Below, in pieces: positions 24,901 to 37,166 of a DNA stretch of 64,000 nt. Under the pieces are notes generated by a model. It was not told the origin of the DNA, ran no database searches, and saw nothing but the letters and a program-made list of their open reading frames with translations. Within the stretch, counting starts at the first letter, position 1, and every line of letters begins with the position of its first letter. The position numbers were made by a program, and so were the translations under genes. Source of the stretch: Silene latifolia (taxonomy: Eukaryota; Streptophyta; Magnoliopsida; Caryophyllales; Caryophyllaceae); contig NC_133534.1 of assembly GCF_048544455.1 (NCBI RefSeq), positions 218,221,735-218,285,734 on the forward strand, in the 5' to 3' direction.

Positions 24901-27900
24901 GTGTGAACCCTTTGTTCTTGTTCATTAACCCTTGTGGCTCGTTGTGTTTAACAATTTTACTTGTTCCTTAGTCCATGTGACTCGTTGTGTGAACCATTTG
25001 TCCTTGTTCATTAGTCCTTGTGACTCGTTGTGTTAAACAATTGTACTTGTTTATTAGTCCACGTGACTCGTTGTGTGAACCATTTGTCCTTGTTCATTAG
25101 TCCTTGTGACTCGTAAACCATTTATCCTTGTTCGTTAGTCCTTGTGAGTCGTTGTGTTAAACAATTGTACTTGTTCATTAGTCCATGTGACTCGTTGTGT
25201 GAACCATTTGTCCTTGTTTATTAATAAATGTGACTTGTTGTGTGAACCATTTGTCCTTGTTCATTAGTCCTTCTGACTCGTTGTGTTAAACAATTGTACT
25301 TGTTTATTAGTCCACGTGACTCGTTGTGTGAACCATTTGTCCTTGTTCATTAGTCCTTGTGACTCGTTGTGTTAAACAATTGTACTTGTTTATTAGTCCA
25401 CGTGACTCGTTGTGTGAACCATTTGTCCTTGTTTATTAGTCCTTGTGACTCGTTATGTAAACCATTTATTCTTGTTCGTTAGTCCTTGTGAGTCGTTGTG
25501 TTAAATAATTGTACTTGTTCATTAGTCCACGTGACTCGTTGTGTGAACCATTTGTCCTTGTTCGCTAGTACTTGTGACTCGTTGTGTAAACCATTTGTCC
25601 TTGTTCATTAGTCCTTGTGACTCGTTGTGTTTAAACAATTGTACTTGTTCATTAGTCCATGTGACTAGTTGTGTGAACCCTTTGTTCTTGTTCATTAACC
25701 CTTCTGGCTCGTTGTGTTTAAAAATTTTACGTTTTCCTTAGTGCATGTGACTCGTTGTGTGAACCATTTGTCCTTGTTCATTAGTCGTTGTGACTCGTTG
25801 TGTTAAACAATTGTACTTGTTCATTAGTCCATGTGACTCGTTGTGTGAACCATTTGTCCTTGTTCATTAGTCCTTGTGACTCGTTGTGTTAAACAATTGT
25901 ACTTGTTTATTAGTCCACGTGACTCGTTGTGTGAACCATTTGTCCTTGTTCTTTAGTCCTTGTGACTCGTTGTGTAAACCATTTGTCCTTGTTCATTAGT
26001 CCTTGTGACTCGTTGTATTAAAACAATTGTCCTTGTTCATTAGTCCATGTGACTCGTTGTATGAACCATTTGTCCTTGTTCGTTAGTCCTCGTGACTCGT
26101 TGTGCAAACCATTTGTCCTTGTTTATTAATAAATGTGACTCGTTGTGTGAACCATTTGTCCTTGTTCATTAGTCCTTGTGACTCGTTGTGTTAAACAATT
26201 GTACTTGTTTATTAGTCCACGTGACTCGTTGTGTGAACCATTTGTCCTTGTTTATTAGTCCTTGTGACTCGTTATGTAAACCATTTATTCTTGTTCGTTA
26301 GTCCTTGTGAGTCGTTGTGTTAAACAATTGTACTTGTTCATTAGTCCACGTGACTCGTTGTGTGAACCATTTGTCCTTGTTCGCTAGTACTTGTGACTCG
26401 TTGTGTAAACCATTTGTCCTTGTTCATTAGTCCTTGTGACTCGTTGTGTTTAAACAATTGTACTTGTTCATTAGTCAAGTGACTCGTTGTGTGAACCCTT
26501 TGTTCTTGTTCATTAACCCTTCTGGCTCGTTGTGTTTAAAAAGTTTACTTGTTCCTTAGTGCATGTGACTCGTTGTGTGAACCATTTGTCCTTGTTCATT
26601 AGTCCTTGTGACTCGTTGTGTTAAACAATTGTACTTGTTCATTAGTCCATGTGACTCGTTGTGTGAACCATTTGTCCTTGTTCATTAGTCCTTGTGACTC
26701 GTTGTGTTAAACAATTGTACTTGTTTATTAGTCCACGTGACTCGTTGTGTGAACCATTTGTCCTTGTTCTTTAGTCCTTGTGACTCGTTGTGTAAACCAT
26801 TTGTCCTTGTTCATTAGTCCTTGTGACTCGTTGTATTAAAACAATTGTCCTTGTTCATTAGTCCATGTGACTCGTTGTATGAACCATTTGTCCTTGTTCG
26901 TTAGTCCTCGTGACTCGTTGTGCAAACCATTTGTCCTTGTTTATTAATAAATGTGACTCGTTGTGTGAACCATTTGTCCTTGTTCATTAGTCCTTGTGAC
27001 TCGTTGTGTTAAACAATTGTACTTGTTTATTAGTCCACGTGACTCGTTGTGTGAACCATTTGTCCTTGTTTATTAGTCCTTGTGACTCGTTATGTAAACC
27101 ATTTATTCTTGTTCGTTAGTCCTTGTGAGTCGTTGTGTTAAACAATTGTACTTGTTCATTAGTCCACGTGACTCGTTGTGTGAACCATTTGTCCTTGTTC
27201 GCTAGTACTTGTGACTCGTTGTGTAAACCATTTGTCCTTGTTCATTAGTCCTTGTGACTCGTTGTGTTTAGACAATTGTACTTGTTCATTAGTCAAGTGA
27301 CTCGTTGTGTGAACCCTTTGTTCTTGTTCATTAACCCTTCTGGCTCGTTGTGTTTAAAAATTTTACTTGTTCCTTAGTGCATGTGACTCGTTGTGTGAAC
27401 CATTTGTCCTTGTTCATTAGTCCTTGTGACTCATTGTGTTAAACAATTATACTTGTTCATTAGTCCATGTGACTCGTTGTGTGAACCATTTGTCCTTGTT
27501 CATTAGTCCTTGTGACTCGTTGTGTTAAACAATTGTACTTGTTTATTAGTCCACGTGACTCGTTGTGTGAACCATTTGTCCTTGTTCTTTAGTCCTTGTG
27601 ACTCGTTGTGTAAACCATTTGTCCTTGTTCATTAGTCCTTGTGACTCGTTGTATTAAAACAATTGTCCTTGTTCATTAGTCCATGTGACTCGTTGTATGA
27701 ACCATTTGTCCTTGTTCGTTAGTCCTCGTGACTCGTTGTGCAAACCATTTGTCCTTGTTTATTAATAAATGTGACTCGTTGTGTGAACCATTTGTCCTTG
27801 TTCATTAGTCCTTGTGACTCGTTGTGTTAAACAATTGTACTTGTTTATTAGTCCACGTGACTCGTTGTGTGAACCATTTGTCCTTGTTTATTAGTCCTTG

Positions 27901-30900
27901 TGACTCGTTATGTAAACCATTTATTCTTGTTCGTTAGTCCTTGTGAGTCGTTGTGTTAAACAATTGTACTTGTTCATTAGTCCATATGACTCGTTGTGTG
28001 AACCATTTGTCCTTGTTTATTAATAAATGTGACTCGTTGTGTGAATCATTTGTCCTTGTTCATTAGTCCTTGTGGCTCGTTATGTAAACCATTTATCCTT
28101 GTTCATTAGTCCTTGTGAATCGTTGTGTGAACCATTTGTCCTTGTTCATTAGTCCTTGTGACTCGTTGTGTAAACCATTTATCCATGTTCATTAATCATT
28201 GTGACTCGTTGTGTTAAAACAATTGTACTTGTTCATTAGTCCATGTGACTCGTTGTGTGAACCCTTTGTTCTTGTTCATTAACCCTTGTGGCTCGTTGTG
28301 TTTAACAATTTTACTTGTTCCTTAGTCCATGTGACTCGTTGTGTGAACCATTTGTCCTTATTCATTAGTCCTTGTGACTCGTTGTGTTAAACAATTGTAC
28401 TTGTTCGTTAGTCCATGTGACTCGTTGTGTGAACCATTTGTCCTTGTTCATTAGTCCTTGTGAATCGTTGTGTTAAACAATTTTACTTGTTTATTAGTCC
28501 ACGTGACTCGTTGTGTGAACCATTTGTCCTTGTTCATTAGTCCTTGTGACTCATTATTTAAACCATTTATCATTGTTCGTTAGTCCTTGTGAGTCGTTGT
28601 TTAAACAATTGTACTTGTTCATTAGTCCATGTGACTCTTTGTGTGAACCATTTGTCCTTGTTTATTAATAAATGTGACTCGTTGTGTGAACCATTTGTCC
28701 TTGTTCATTAGTTCTTGTGGCTCTTTATGTAAACCATTTATCCTTGTTCATTAGTCCTTGTGAGTCGTTGTGTTAAACAATTGTACTTGTTCATTAGTCC
28801 ATGTGACTCGTTGTGTGAACCATTTATCCTTGTTCATTAGTCCTTGTGACTCGTTGTGTAAACCATTTATCCTTGTTCATTAATCATTGTGACTCGTTGT
28901 GTTAAAACAATTGTACTTGTTCATTAGTCCATGTGACTCGTTGTGTGAACCCTTTGTTCTTGTTCATTAACCCTTGTGGCTCGTTGTGTTTAACAATTTT
29001 ACTTGTTCCTTAGTCCATGTGACTCGTTGTGTGAACCATTTGTCCTTGTTCATTAGTCCTTGTGACTCGTTGTGTTAAACAATTGTACTTGTTTATTAGT
29101 CCACGTGACTCGTTGTGTGAACCATTTGTCCTTGTTCATTAGTCCTTGTGACTCGTAAACCATTTATCCTTGTTCGTTAGTCCTTGTGAGTCGTTGTGTT
29201 AAACAATTGTACTTGTTCATTAGTCCATGTGACTCGTTGTGTGAACCATTTGTCCTTGTTTATTAATAAATGTGACTTGTTGTGTGAACCATTTGTCCTT
29301 GTTCATTAGTCCTTCTGACTCGTTGTGTTAAACAATTGTACTTGTTTATTAGTCCACGTGACTCGTTGTGTGAACCATTTGTCCTTGTTCATTAGTCCTT
29401 GTGACTCGTTGTGTTAAACAATTGTACTTGTTTATTAGTCCACGTGACTCGTTGTGTGAACCATTTGTCCTTGTTTATTAGTCCTTGTGACTCGTTATGT
29501 AAACCATTTATTCTTGTTCGTTAGTCCTTGTGAGTCGTTGTGTTAAACAATTGTACTTGTTCATTAGTCCACGTGACTCGTTGTGTGAACCATTTGTCCT
29601 TGTTCGCTAGTACTTGTGACTCGTTGTGTAAACCATTTGTCCTTGTTCATTAGTCCTTGTGACTCGTTGTGTTTAGACAATTGTACTTGTTCATTAGTCA
29701 AGTGACTCGTTGTGTGAACCCTTTGTTCTTGTTCATTAACCCTTCTGGCTCGTTGTGTTTAAAAATTTTACTTGTTCCTTAGTGCATGTGACTCGTTGTG
29801 TGAACCATTTGTCCTTGTTCATTAGTCCTTGTGACTCATTGTGTTAAACAATTATACTTGTTCATTAGTCCATGTGACTCGTTGTGTGAACCATTTGTCC
29901 TTGTTCATTAGTCCTTGTGACTCGTTGTGTTAAACAATTGTACTTGTTTATTAGTCCACGTGACTCGTTGTGTGAACCATTTGTCCTTGTTCTTTAGTCC
30001 TTGTGACTCGTTGTGTAAACCATTTGTCCTTGTTCATTAGTCCTTGTGACTCGTTGTATTAAAACAATTGTCCTTGTTCATTAGTCCATGTGACTCGTTG
30101 TATGAACCATTTGTCCTTGTTCGTTAGTCCTCGTGACTCGTTGTGCAAACCATTTGTCCTTGTTTATTAATAAATGTGACTCGTTGTGTGAACCATTTGT
30201 CCTTGTTCATTAGTCCTTGTGACTCGTTGTGTTAAACAATTGTACTTGTTTATTAGTCCACGTGACTCGTTGTGTGAACCATTTGTCCTTGTTTATTAGT
30301 CCTTGTGACTCGTTATGTAAACCATTTATTCTTGTTCGTTAGTCCTTGTGAGTCGTTGTGTTAAACAATTGTACTTGTTCATTAGTCCATATGACTCGTT
30401 GTGTGAACCATTTGTCCTTGTTTATTAATAAATGTGACTCGTTGTGTGAATCATTTGTCCTTGTTCATTAGTCCTTGTGGCTCGTTATGTAAACCATTTA
30501 TCCTTGTTCATTAGTCCTTGTGAATCGTTTGTGTGAACCATTTGTCCTTGTTCATTAGTCCTTGTGACTCGTTGTGTAAACCATTTATCCATGTTCATTA
30601 ATCATTGTGACTCGTTGTGTTAAAACAATTGTACTTGTTCATTAGTCCATGTGACTCGTTGTGTGAACCCTTTGTTCTTGTTCATTAACCCTTGTGGCTC
30701 GTTGTGTTTAACAATTTTACTTGTTCCTTAGTCCATGTGACTCGTTGTGTGAACCATTTGTCCTTATTCATTAGTCCTTGTGACTCGTTGTGTTAAACAA
30801 TTGTACTTGTTCGTTAGTCCATGTGACTCGTTGTGTGAACCATTTGTCCTTGTTCATTAGTCCTTGTGAATCGTTGTGTTAAACAATTTTACTTGTTTAT

Positions 30901-33900
30901 TAGTCCACGTGACTCGTTGTGTGAACCATTTGTCCTTGTTCATTAGTCCTTGTGACTCGTTATTTAAACCATTTATCATTGTTCGTTAGTCCTTGTGAGT
31001 CGTTGTTTAAACAATTGTACTTGTTCATTAGTCCATGTGACTCTTTGTGTGAACCATTTGTCCTTGTTTATTAATAAATGTGACTCGTTGTGTGAACCAT
31101 TTGTCCTTGTTCATTAGTTCTTGTGGCTCTTTATGTAAACCATTTATCCTTGTTCATTAGTCCTTGTGAGTCGTTGTGTTAAACAATTGTACTTGTTCAT
31201 TAGTCCATGTGACTCGTTGTGTGAACCATTTATCCTTGTTCATTAGTCCTTGTGACTCGTTGTGTAAACCATTTATCCTTGTTCATTAATCATTGTGACT
31301 CGTTGTGTTAAAACAATTGTACTTGTTCATTAGTCCATGTGACTCGTTGTGTGAACCCTTTGTTCTTGTTCATTAACCCTTGTGGCTCGTTGTGTTTAAC
31401 AATTTTACTTGTTCCTTAGTCCATGTGACTCGTTGTGTGAACCATTTGTCCTTGTTCATTAGTCCTTGTGACTCGTTGTGTTAAACAATTGTACTTGTTT
31501 ATTAGTCCACGTGACTCGTTGTGTGAACCATTTGTCCTTGTTCATTAGTCCTTGTGACTCGTAAACCATTTATCCTTGTTCGTTAGTCCTTGTGAGTCGT
31601 TGTGTTAAACAATTGTACTTGTTCATTAGTCCATGTGACTCGTTGTGTGAACCATTTGTCCTTGTTTATTAATAAATGTGACTTGTTGTGTGAACCATTT
31701 GTCCTTGTTCATTAGTCCTTCTGACTCGTTGTGTTAAACAATTGTACTTGTTTATTAGTCCACGTGACTCGTTGTGTGAACCATTTGTCCTTGTTCATTA
31801 GTCCTTGTGACTCGTTGTGTTAAACAATTGTACTTGTTTATTAGTCCACGTGACTCGTTGTGTGAACCATTTGTCCTTGTTTATTAGTCCTTGTGACTCG
31901 TTATGTAAACCATTTATTCTTGTTCGTTAGTCCTTGTGAGTCGTTGTGTTAAACAATTGTACTTGTTCATTAGTCCACGTGACTCGTTGTGTGAACCATT
32001 TGTCCTTGTTCGCTAGTACTTGTGACTCGTTGTGTAAACCATTTGTCCTTGTTCATTAGTCCTTGTGACTCGTTGTGTTTAAACAATTGTACTTGTTCAT
32101 TAGTCAAGTGACTCGTTGTGTGAACCCTTTGTTCTTGTTCATTAACCCTTCTGGCTCGTTGTGTTTAAAAATTTTACTTGTTCCTTAGTGCATGTGACTC
32201 GTTGTGTGAACCATTTGTCCTTGTTCATTAGTCCTTGTGACTCGTTGTGTTAAACAATTGTACTTGTTCATTAGTCCATGTGACTCGTTGTGTGAACCAT
32301 TTGTCCTTGTTCATTAGTCCTTGTGACTCGTTGTGTTAAACAATTGTACTTGTTTATTAGTCCACGTGACTCGTTGTGTGAACCATTTGTCCTTGTTCTT
32401 TAGTCCTTGTGACTCGTTGTGTAAACCATTTGTCCTTGTTCATTAGTCCTTGTGACTCGTTGTATTAAAACAATTGTCCTTGTTCATTAGTCCATGTGAC
32501 TCGTTGTATGAACCATTTGTCCTTGTTCGTTAGTCCTCGTGACTCGTTGTGCAAACCATTTGTCCTTGTTTATTATAATAAATGTGACTCGTTGTGTGAA
32601 CCATTTGTCCTTGTTCATTAGTCCTTGTGACTCGTTGTGTTAAACAATTGTACTTGTTTATTAGTCCACGTGACTCGTTGTGTGAACCATTTGTCCTTGT
32701 TTATTAGTCCTTGTGACTCGTTATGTAAACCATTTATTCTTGTTCGTTAGTCCTTGTGAGTCGTTGTGTTAAACAATTGTACTTGTTCATTAGTCCATAT
32801 GACTCGTTGTGTGAACCATTTGTCCTTGTTTATTAATAAATGTGACTCGTTGTGTGAATCATTTGTCCTTGTTCATTAGTCCTTGTGGCTCGTTATGTAA
32901 ACCATTTATCCTTGTTCATTAGTCCTTGTGAATCGCTGTGTGAACCATTTGTCCTTGTTCATTAGTCCTTGTGACTCGTTGTGTAAACCATTTATCCATG
33001 TTCATTAATCATTGTGACTCGTTGTGTTAAAACAATTGTACTTGTTCATTAGTCCATGTGACTCGTTGTGTGAACCCTTTGTTCTTGTTCATTAACCCTT
33101 GTGGCTCGTTGTGTTTAACAATTTTACTTGTTCCTTAGTCCATGTGACTCGTTGTGTGAACCATTTGTCCTTATTCATTAGTCCTTGTGACTCGTTGTGT
33201 TAAACAATTGTACTTGTTCGTTAGTCCATGTGACTCGTTGTGTGAACCATTTGTCCTTGTTCATTAGTCCTTGTGAATCGTTGTGTTAAACAATTTTACT
33301 TGTTTATTAGTCCACGTGACTCGTTGTGTGAACCATTTGTCCTTGTTCATTAGTCCTTGTGAATCGTTGTGTTAAACAATTGTACTTGTTCATTAGTCCA
33401 TGTGACTCGTTGTGTGAACCATTTGTCCTTGTTTATTAATAAATGTGACTCGTTGTGTGAACCATTTGTCCTTGTTCATTAGTTCTTGTGGCTCTTTATG
33501 TAAACCATTTATCCTTGTTCATTAGTCCTTGTGAGTCGTTGTGTTAAACAATTGTACTTGTTCATTAGTCCATGTGACTCGTTGTGTGAACCATTTGTCC
33601 TTGTTCATTAGTCCTTGTGACTCGTTGTGTAAACCATTTATCCTTGTTCATTAATCATTGTGACTCGTTGTGTTAAAACAATTGTACTTGTTCATTAGTC
33701 CATGTGACTCGTTGTGTGAACCCTTTGTTCTTGTTCATTAACCCTTGTGGCTCGTTGTGTTTAACAATTTTACTTGTTCCTTAGTCCATGTGACTCGTTG
33801 TGTGAACCATTTGTCCTTGTTCATTAGTCCTTGTGACTCGTTGTGTTAAACAATTGTACTTGTTTACTAGTCCACGTGACTCGTTGTGTGAACCATTTGT

Positions 33901-36413
33901 CCTTGTTTATTAGTCCTTGTGAATCGTTGTGTTAAACAATTGTACTTGTTTATTAGTCCATGTAACTCGTTGTGTGAACCATTTGTCCTTGTTCATTAGT
34001 CCTTGTGACTCGTTATGTAAACCATTTATCATTGTTCGTTAGTCCTTGTCAGTCGTTGTTTAAACAATTGTACTTGTTCATTAGTCCATGTGACTCGTTG
34101 TGTGAACCATTTGTCCTTGTTCATTAGTCCTTGTGACTCGTTGTGTTAAACAATTGTACTTGTTTATTAGTCCACGTGACTCGTTGTGTGAACCATTTGT
34201 CCTTGTTCATTAGTCCTTGTGACTCGTAAACCATTTATCCTTGTTCATTAGTCCTTGTGAATCGTTGTGTTAAACAATTGTACTTGTTCATTAGTCCATG
34301 TGACTCGTTGTGTGAACCATTTGTCCTTGTTTATTAATAAATGTGACTCGTTGTGTGAACCATTTGTCCTTGTTCATTAGTTCTTGTGGCTCTTTATGTA
34401 AACCATTTATCCTTGTTCATTAGTCCTTGTGAGTCGTTGTGTTAAACAATTGTACTTGTTCATTAGTCCATGTGACTCGTTGTGTGAACCATTTGTCCTT
34501 GTTCATTAGTCCTTGTGACTCGTTGTGTAAACCATTTATCCTTGTTCATTAATCATTGTGACTCGTTGTGTTAAAACAATTGTACTTGTTCATTAGTCCA
34601 TGTGACTCGTTGTGTGAACCCTTTGTTCTTGTTCATTAACCCTTGTGGCTCGTTGTGTTTAACAATTTTACTTGTTCCTTAGTCCATGTGACTCGTTGTG
34701 TGAACCATTTGTCCTTGTTCATTAGTCCTTGTGACTCGTTGTGTTAAACAATTGTACTTGTTTACTAGTCCACGTGACTCGTTGTGTGAACCATTTGTCC
34801 TTGTTTATTAGTCCTTGTGAATCGTTGTGTTAAACAATTGTACTTGTTTATTAGTCCATGTAACTCGTTGTGTGAACCATTTGTCCTTGTTCATTAGTCC
34901 TTGTGACTCGTTATGTAAACCATTTATCATTGTTCGTTAGTCCTTGTCAGTCGTTGTTTAAACAATTGTACTTGTTCATTAGTCCATGTGACTCGTTGTG
35001 TGAACCATTTGTCCTTGTTCATTAGTCCTTGTGACTCGTTGTGTTAAACAATTGTACTTGTTTATTAGTCCACGTGACTCGTTGTGTGAACCATTTGTCC
35101 TTGTTCATTAGTCCTTGTGACTCGTAAACCATTTATCCTTGTTCGTTAGTCCTTGTGAGTCGTTGTGTTAAACAATTGTACTTGTTCATTAGTCCATGTG
35201 ACTCGTTGTGTGAACCATTTGTCCTTGTTTATTAATAAATGTGACTCGTTGTGTGAACCATTTGTCCTTGTTCATTAGTCCTTCTGACTCGTTGTGTTAA
35301 ACAATTGTACTTGTTTATTAGTCCACGTGACTCGTTGTGTGAACCATTTGTCCTTGTTCATTAGTCCTTGTGACTCGTTATGTAAACCAATTATCCTTGT
35401 TCGTTAGTCCTTGTGAGTCGTTGTGTTAAACAATTGTACTTGTTCATTAGTCCACGTGACTCGTTGTGTGAACCATTTGTCCTTGTTCGCTAGTACTTGT
35501 GACTCGTTGTGTAAACCATTTGTCCTTGTTCATTAGTCCTTGTGACTCGTTGTGTTTAAACAATTGTACTTGTTCATTAGTCCATGTGACTCGTTGTGTG
35601 AACCCTTTGTTCTTGTTCATTAACCCTTCTGGCTCGTTGTGTTTAAAAATTTTACTTGTTCCTTAGTGCATGTGACTCGTTGTGTGAACCATTTGTCCTT
35701 GTTCATTAGTCCTTGTGACTCGTTGTGTTAAACAATTGTACTTGTTCATTAGTCCAAGTGACTCGTTGTGTGAACCATTTGTCCTTGTTCATTAGTCCTT
35801 GTGACTCGTTGTGTTAAACAATTGTACGTGTTTATTAGTCCACGTGACTCGTTGTGTTAACCATTTGTCCTTGTTCATTAGTCCTTGTGACTCGTTGTGT
35901 AAACCATTTGTCCTTGTTCATTAGTCCTTGTGACTCGTTGTATTAAAACAATTGTCCTTGTTCATTAGTCCATTGTTCATTAGTCCATGTGACTCGTTGT
36001 ATGAACCATTTGTCCTTGTTCGTTAGTCCTCGTGACTCGTTGTGCAAACCATTTGTCCTTGTTTATTAATAAATGTGACTCGTTGTGTGAACCCTTTGTT
36101 CTTGTTCATTAACCCTTCTGGCTCGTTGTGTTTAAAAATTTTACTTGTTCCTTAGTGCATGTGACTCGTTGTGTGAACCATTTGTCCTTGTTCATTAGTC
36201 CTTGTGACTCGTTGTGTTAAACAATTGTACTTGTTCATTAGTCCATGTGACTCGTTGTGTGAACCATTTGTCCTTGTTCATTAGTCCTTGTGACTCGTTG
36301 TGTTAAACAATTGTACTTGTTTATTAGTCCACGTGACTCGTTGTGTGAACCATTTGTCCTTGTTCATTAGTCCTTGTGACTCGTTGTGTAAACCATTTGT
36401 CCTTGTTCATTAG
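9979..36413. repeat. 43-bp satellite array, main block with higher-order repeats
   Basis: About 26.4 kb of 43-bp monomers in one orientation. Rare variants recur as blocks. The shortened monomer GACTCGTAAACC appears near 10635, 13727, 16519, 20425, 25108, 29150, 31556, 34221 and 35119, and the spacings are close to whole multiples of 43. Other markers are CATTAACCCTT, TATTAATAAATGTGAC, TCGCTAGTACTTG and TTATCATTGTTCG. The pattern is a higher-order array with variable unit size, as made by repeated unequal exchange. There is no coding capacity. Confidence 0.95.
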
Positions 36414-36507
36414 TGAACTAAAACTATCAGATTTGAGTTGATATAAGACACGAAATTCACAAATGACAAACAAAGAAAACTCAGCTTGTTTAGGACTCAA
36501 GGTATGA

Positions 36508-36627
36508 CTTAATTCGAACACAAAGCAATGAATTAAGCCTAGGACTTGTGCAAGCACTTAGCAAAGGACTTATCCAACCTCCTAGCACTAAGCAAGGGAG
36601 TTTTATCAAGCACAAAGCAAAGATAAA
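36508..36627 (-). other. Stem-loop array in the 3' LTR of element C
   Basis: Four hairpins each have a 14-base loop. 36508-36537: CTTAATTC/GAATTAAG, loop GAACACAAAGCAAT. 36542-36575: GTGC/GGAC here (GTCC/GGAC in the other LTR), loop AAGCACTTAGCAAA. 36576-36603: CTCC/GGAG, loop TAGCACTAAGCAAG. 36602-36627: TTTATC/GATAAA, loop AAGCACAAAGCAAA. Stems differ, loops agree. The array is downstream of the TATA core, in the transcribed part of the LTR. Confidence 0.8.
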
Positions 36628-36700
36628 GAAGAAAGAAAGCAGGTTGCTTCTTAGGGTTTTTTCATTCAAAATAATCTGATTTTGTCTAAGGGTTGTGCTT

Positions 36701-36710
36701 GCTTTTATAG
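36701..36710 (-). promoter_or_regulatory. TATA core, 3' LTR of element C
   Basis: The minus strand reads CTATAAAAGC. The flanks resemble the TATA regions of elements B and D, including a CATCTAA word about 30 bp upstream in element sense. Confidence 0.6.
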
Positions 36711-37166
36711 GACAAGCAAGACAATCTCCTCCCTTCATCTAAGATAGCATCCTATGGCCACAAAAAGAGCTGCTAATACCACCAAACACGGCAGCCAAGG
36801 ACCTTACAAGAAATCAGAAAAGAAAAGGACATAAAGCATAAAAGATAGAAAGTAAACTAATAGTACAACAATCCCTTGTTTACTAGCTCAAGTCTTGTTT
36901 ATGCACACTTGGACTCACTTGGAAGACTTTGGCAATGCTGCAAATACTCTTCTAAGGGCCCTTGAGCTATGTTTGATCAAAAGAGGAATGTTGATAGCGA
37001 CATAATGCACAGAAAACGAAGCCTGCTCCAGCCATGTTCCTGATTGCGCGCTGTTTTAAAAGCTTGGCAAACTCAATGATAGGAAAAGCTTTGGGATACA
37101 AGTTCCACACAAAAACGTCCCAAACTCACCAAAGATTAATCCCATGCTGGAAAAAGGCACGACTTC

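Noticed and set aside
5325-36413. CRISPR array or other repeat-spacer system
   Set aside because: There are no unique spacers; whole 43-bp units repeat and the sequence context is a plant nuclear genome.
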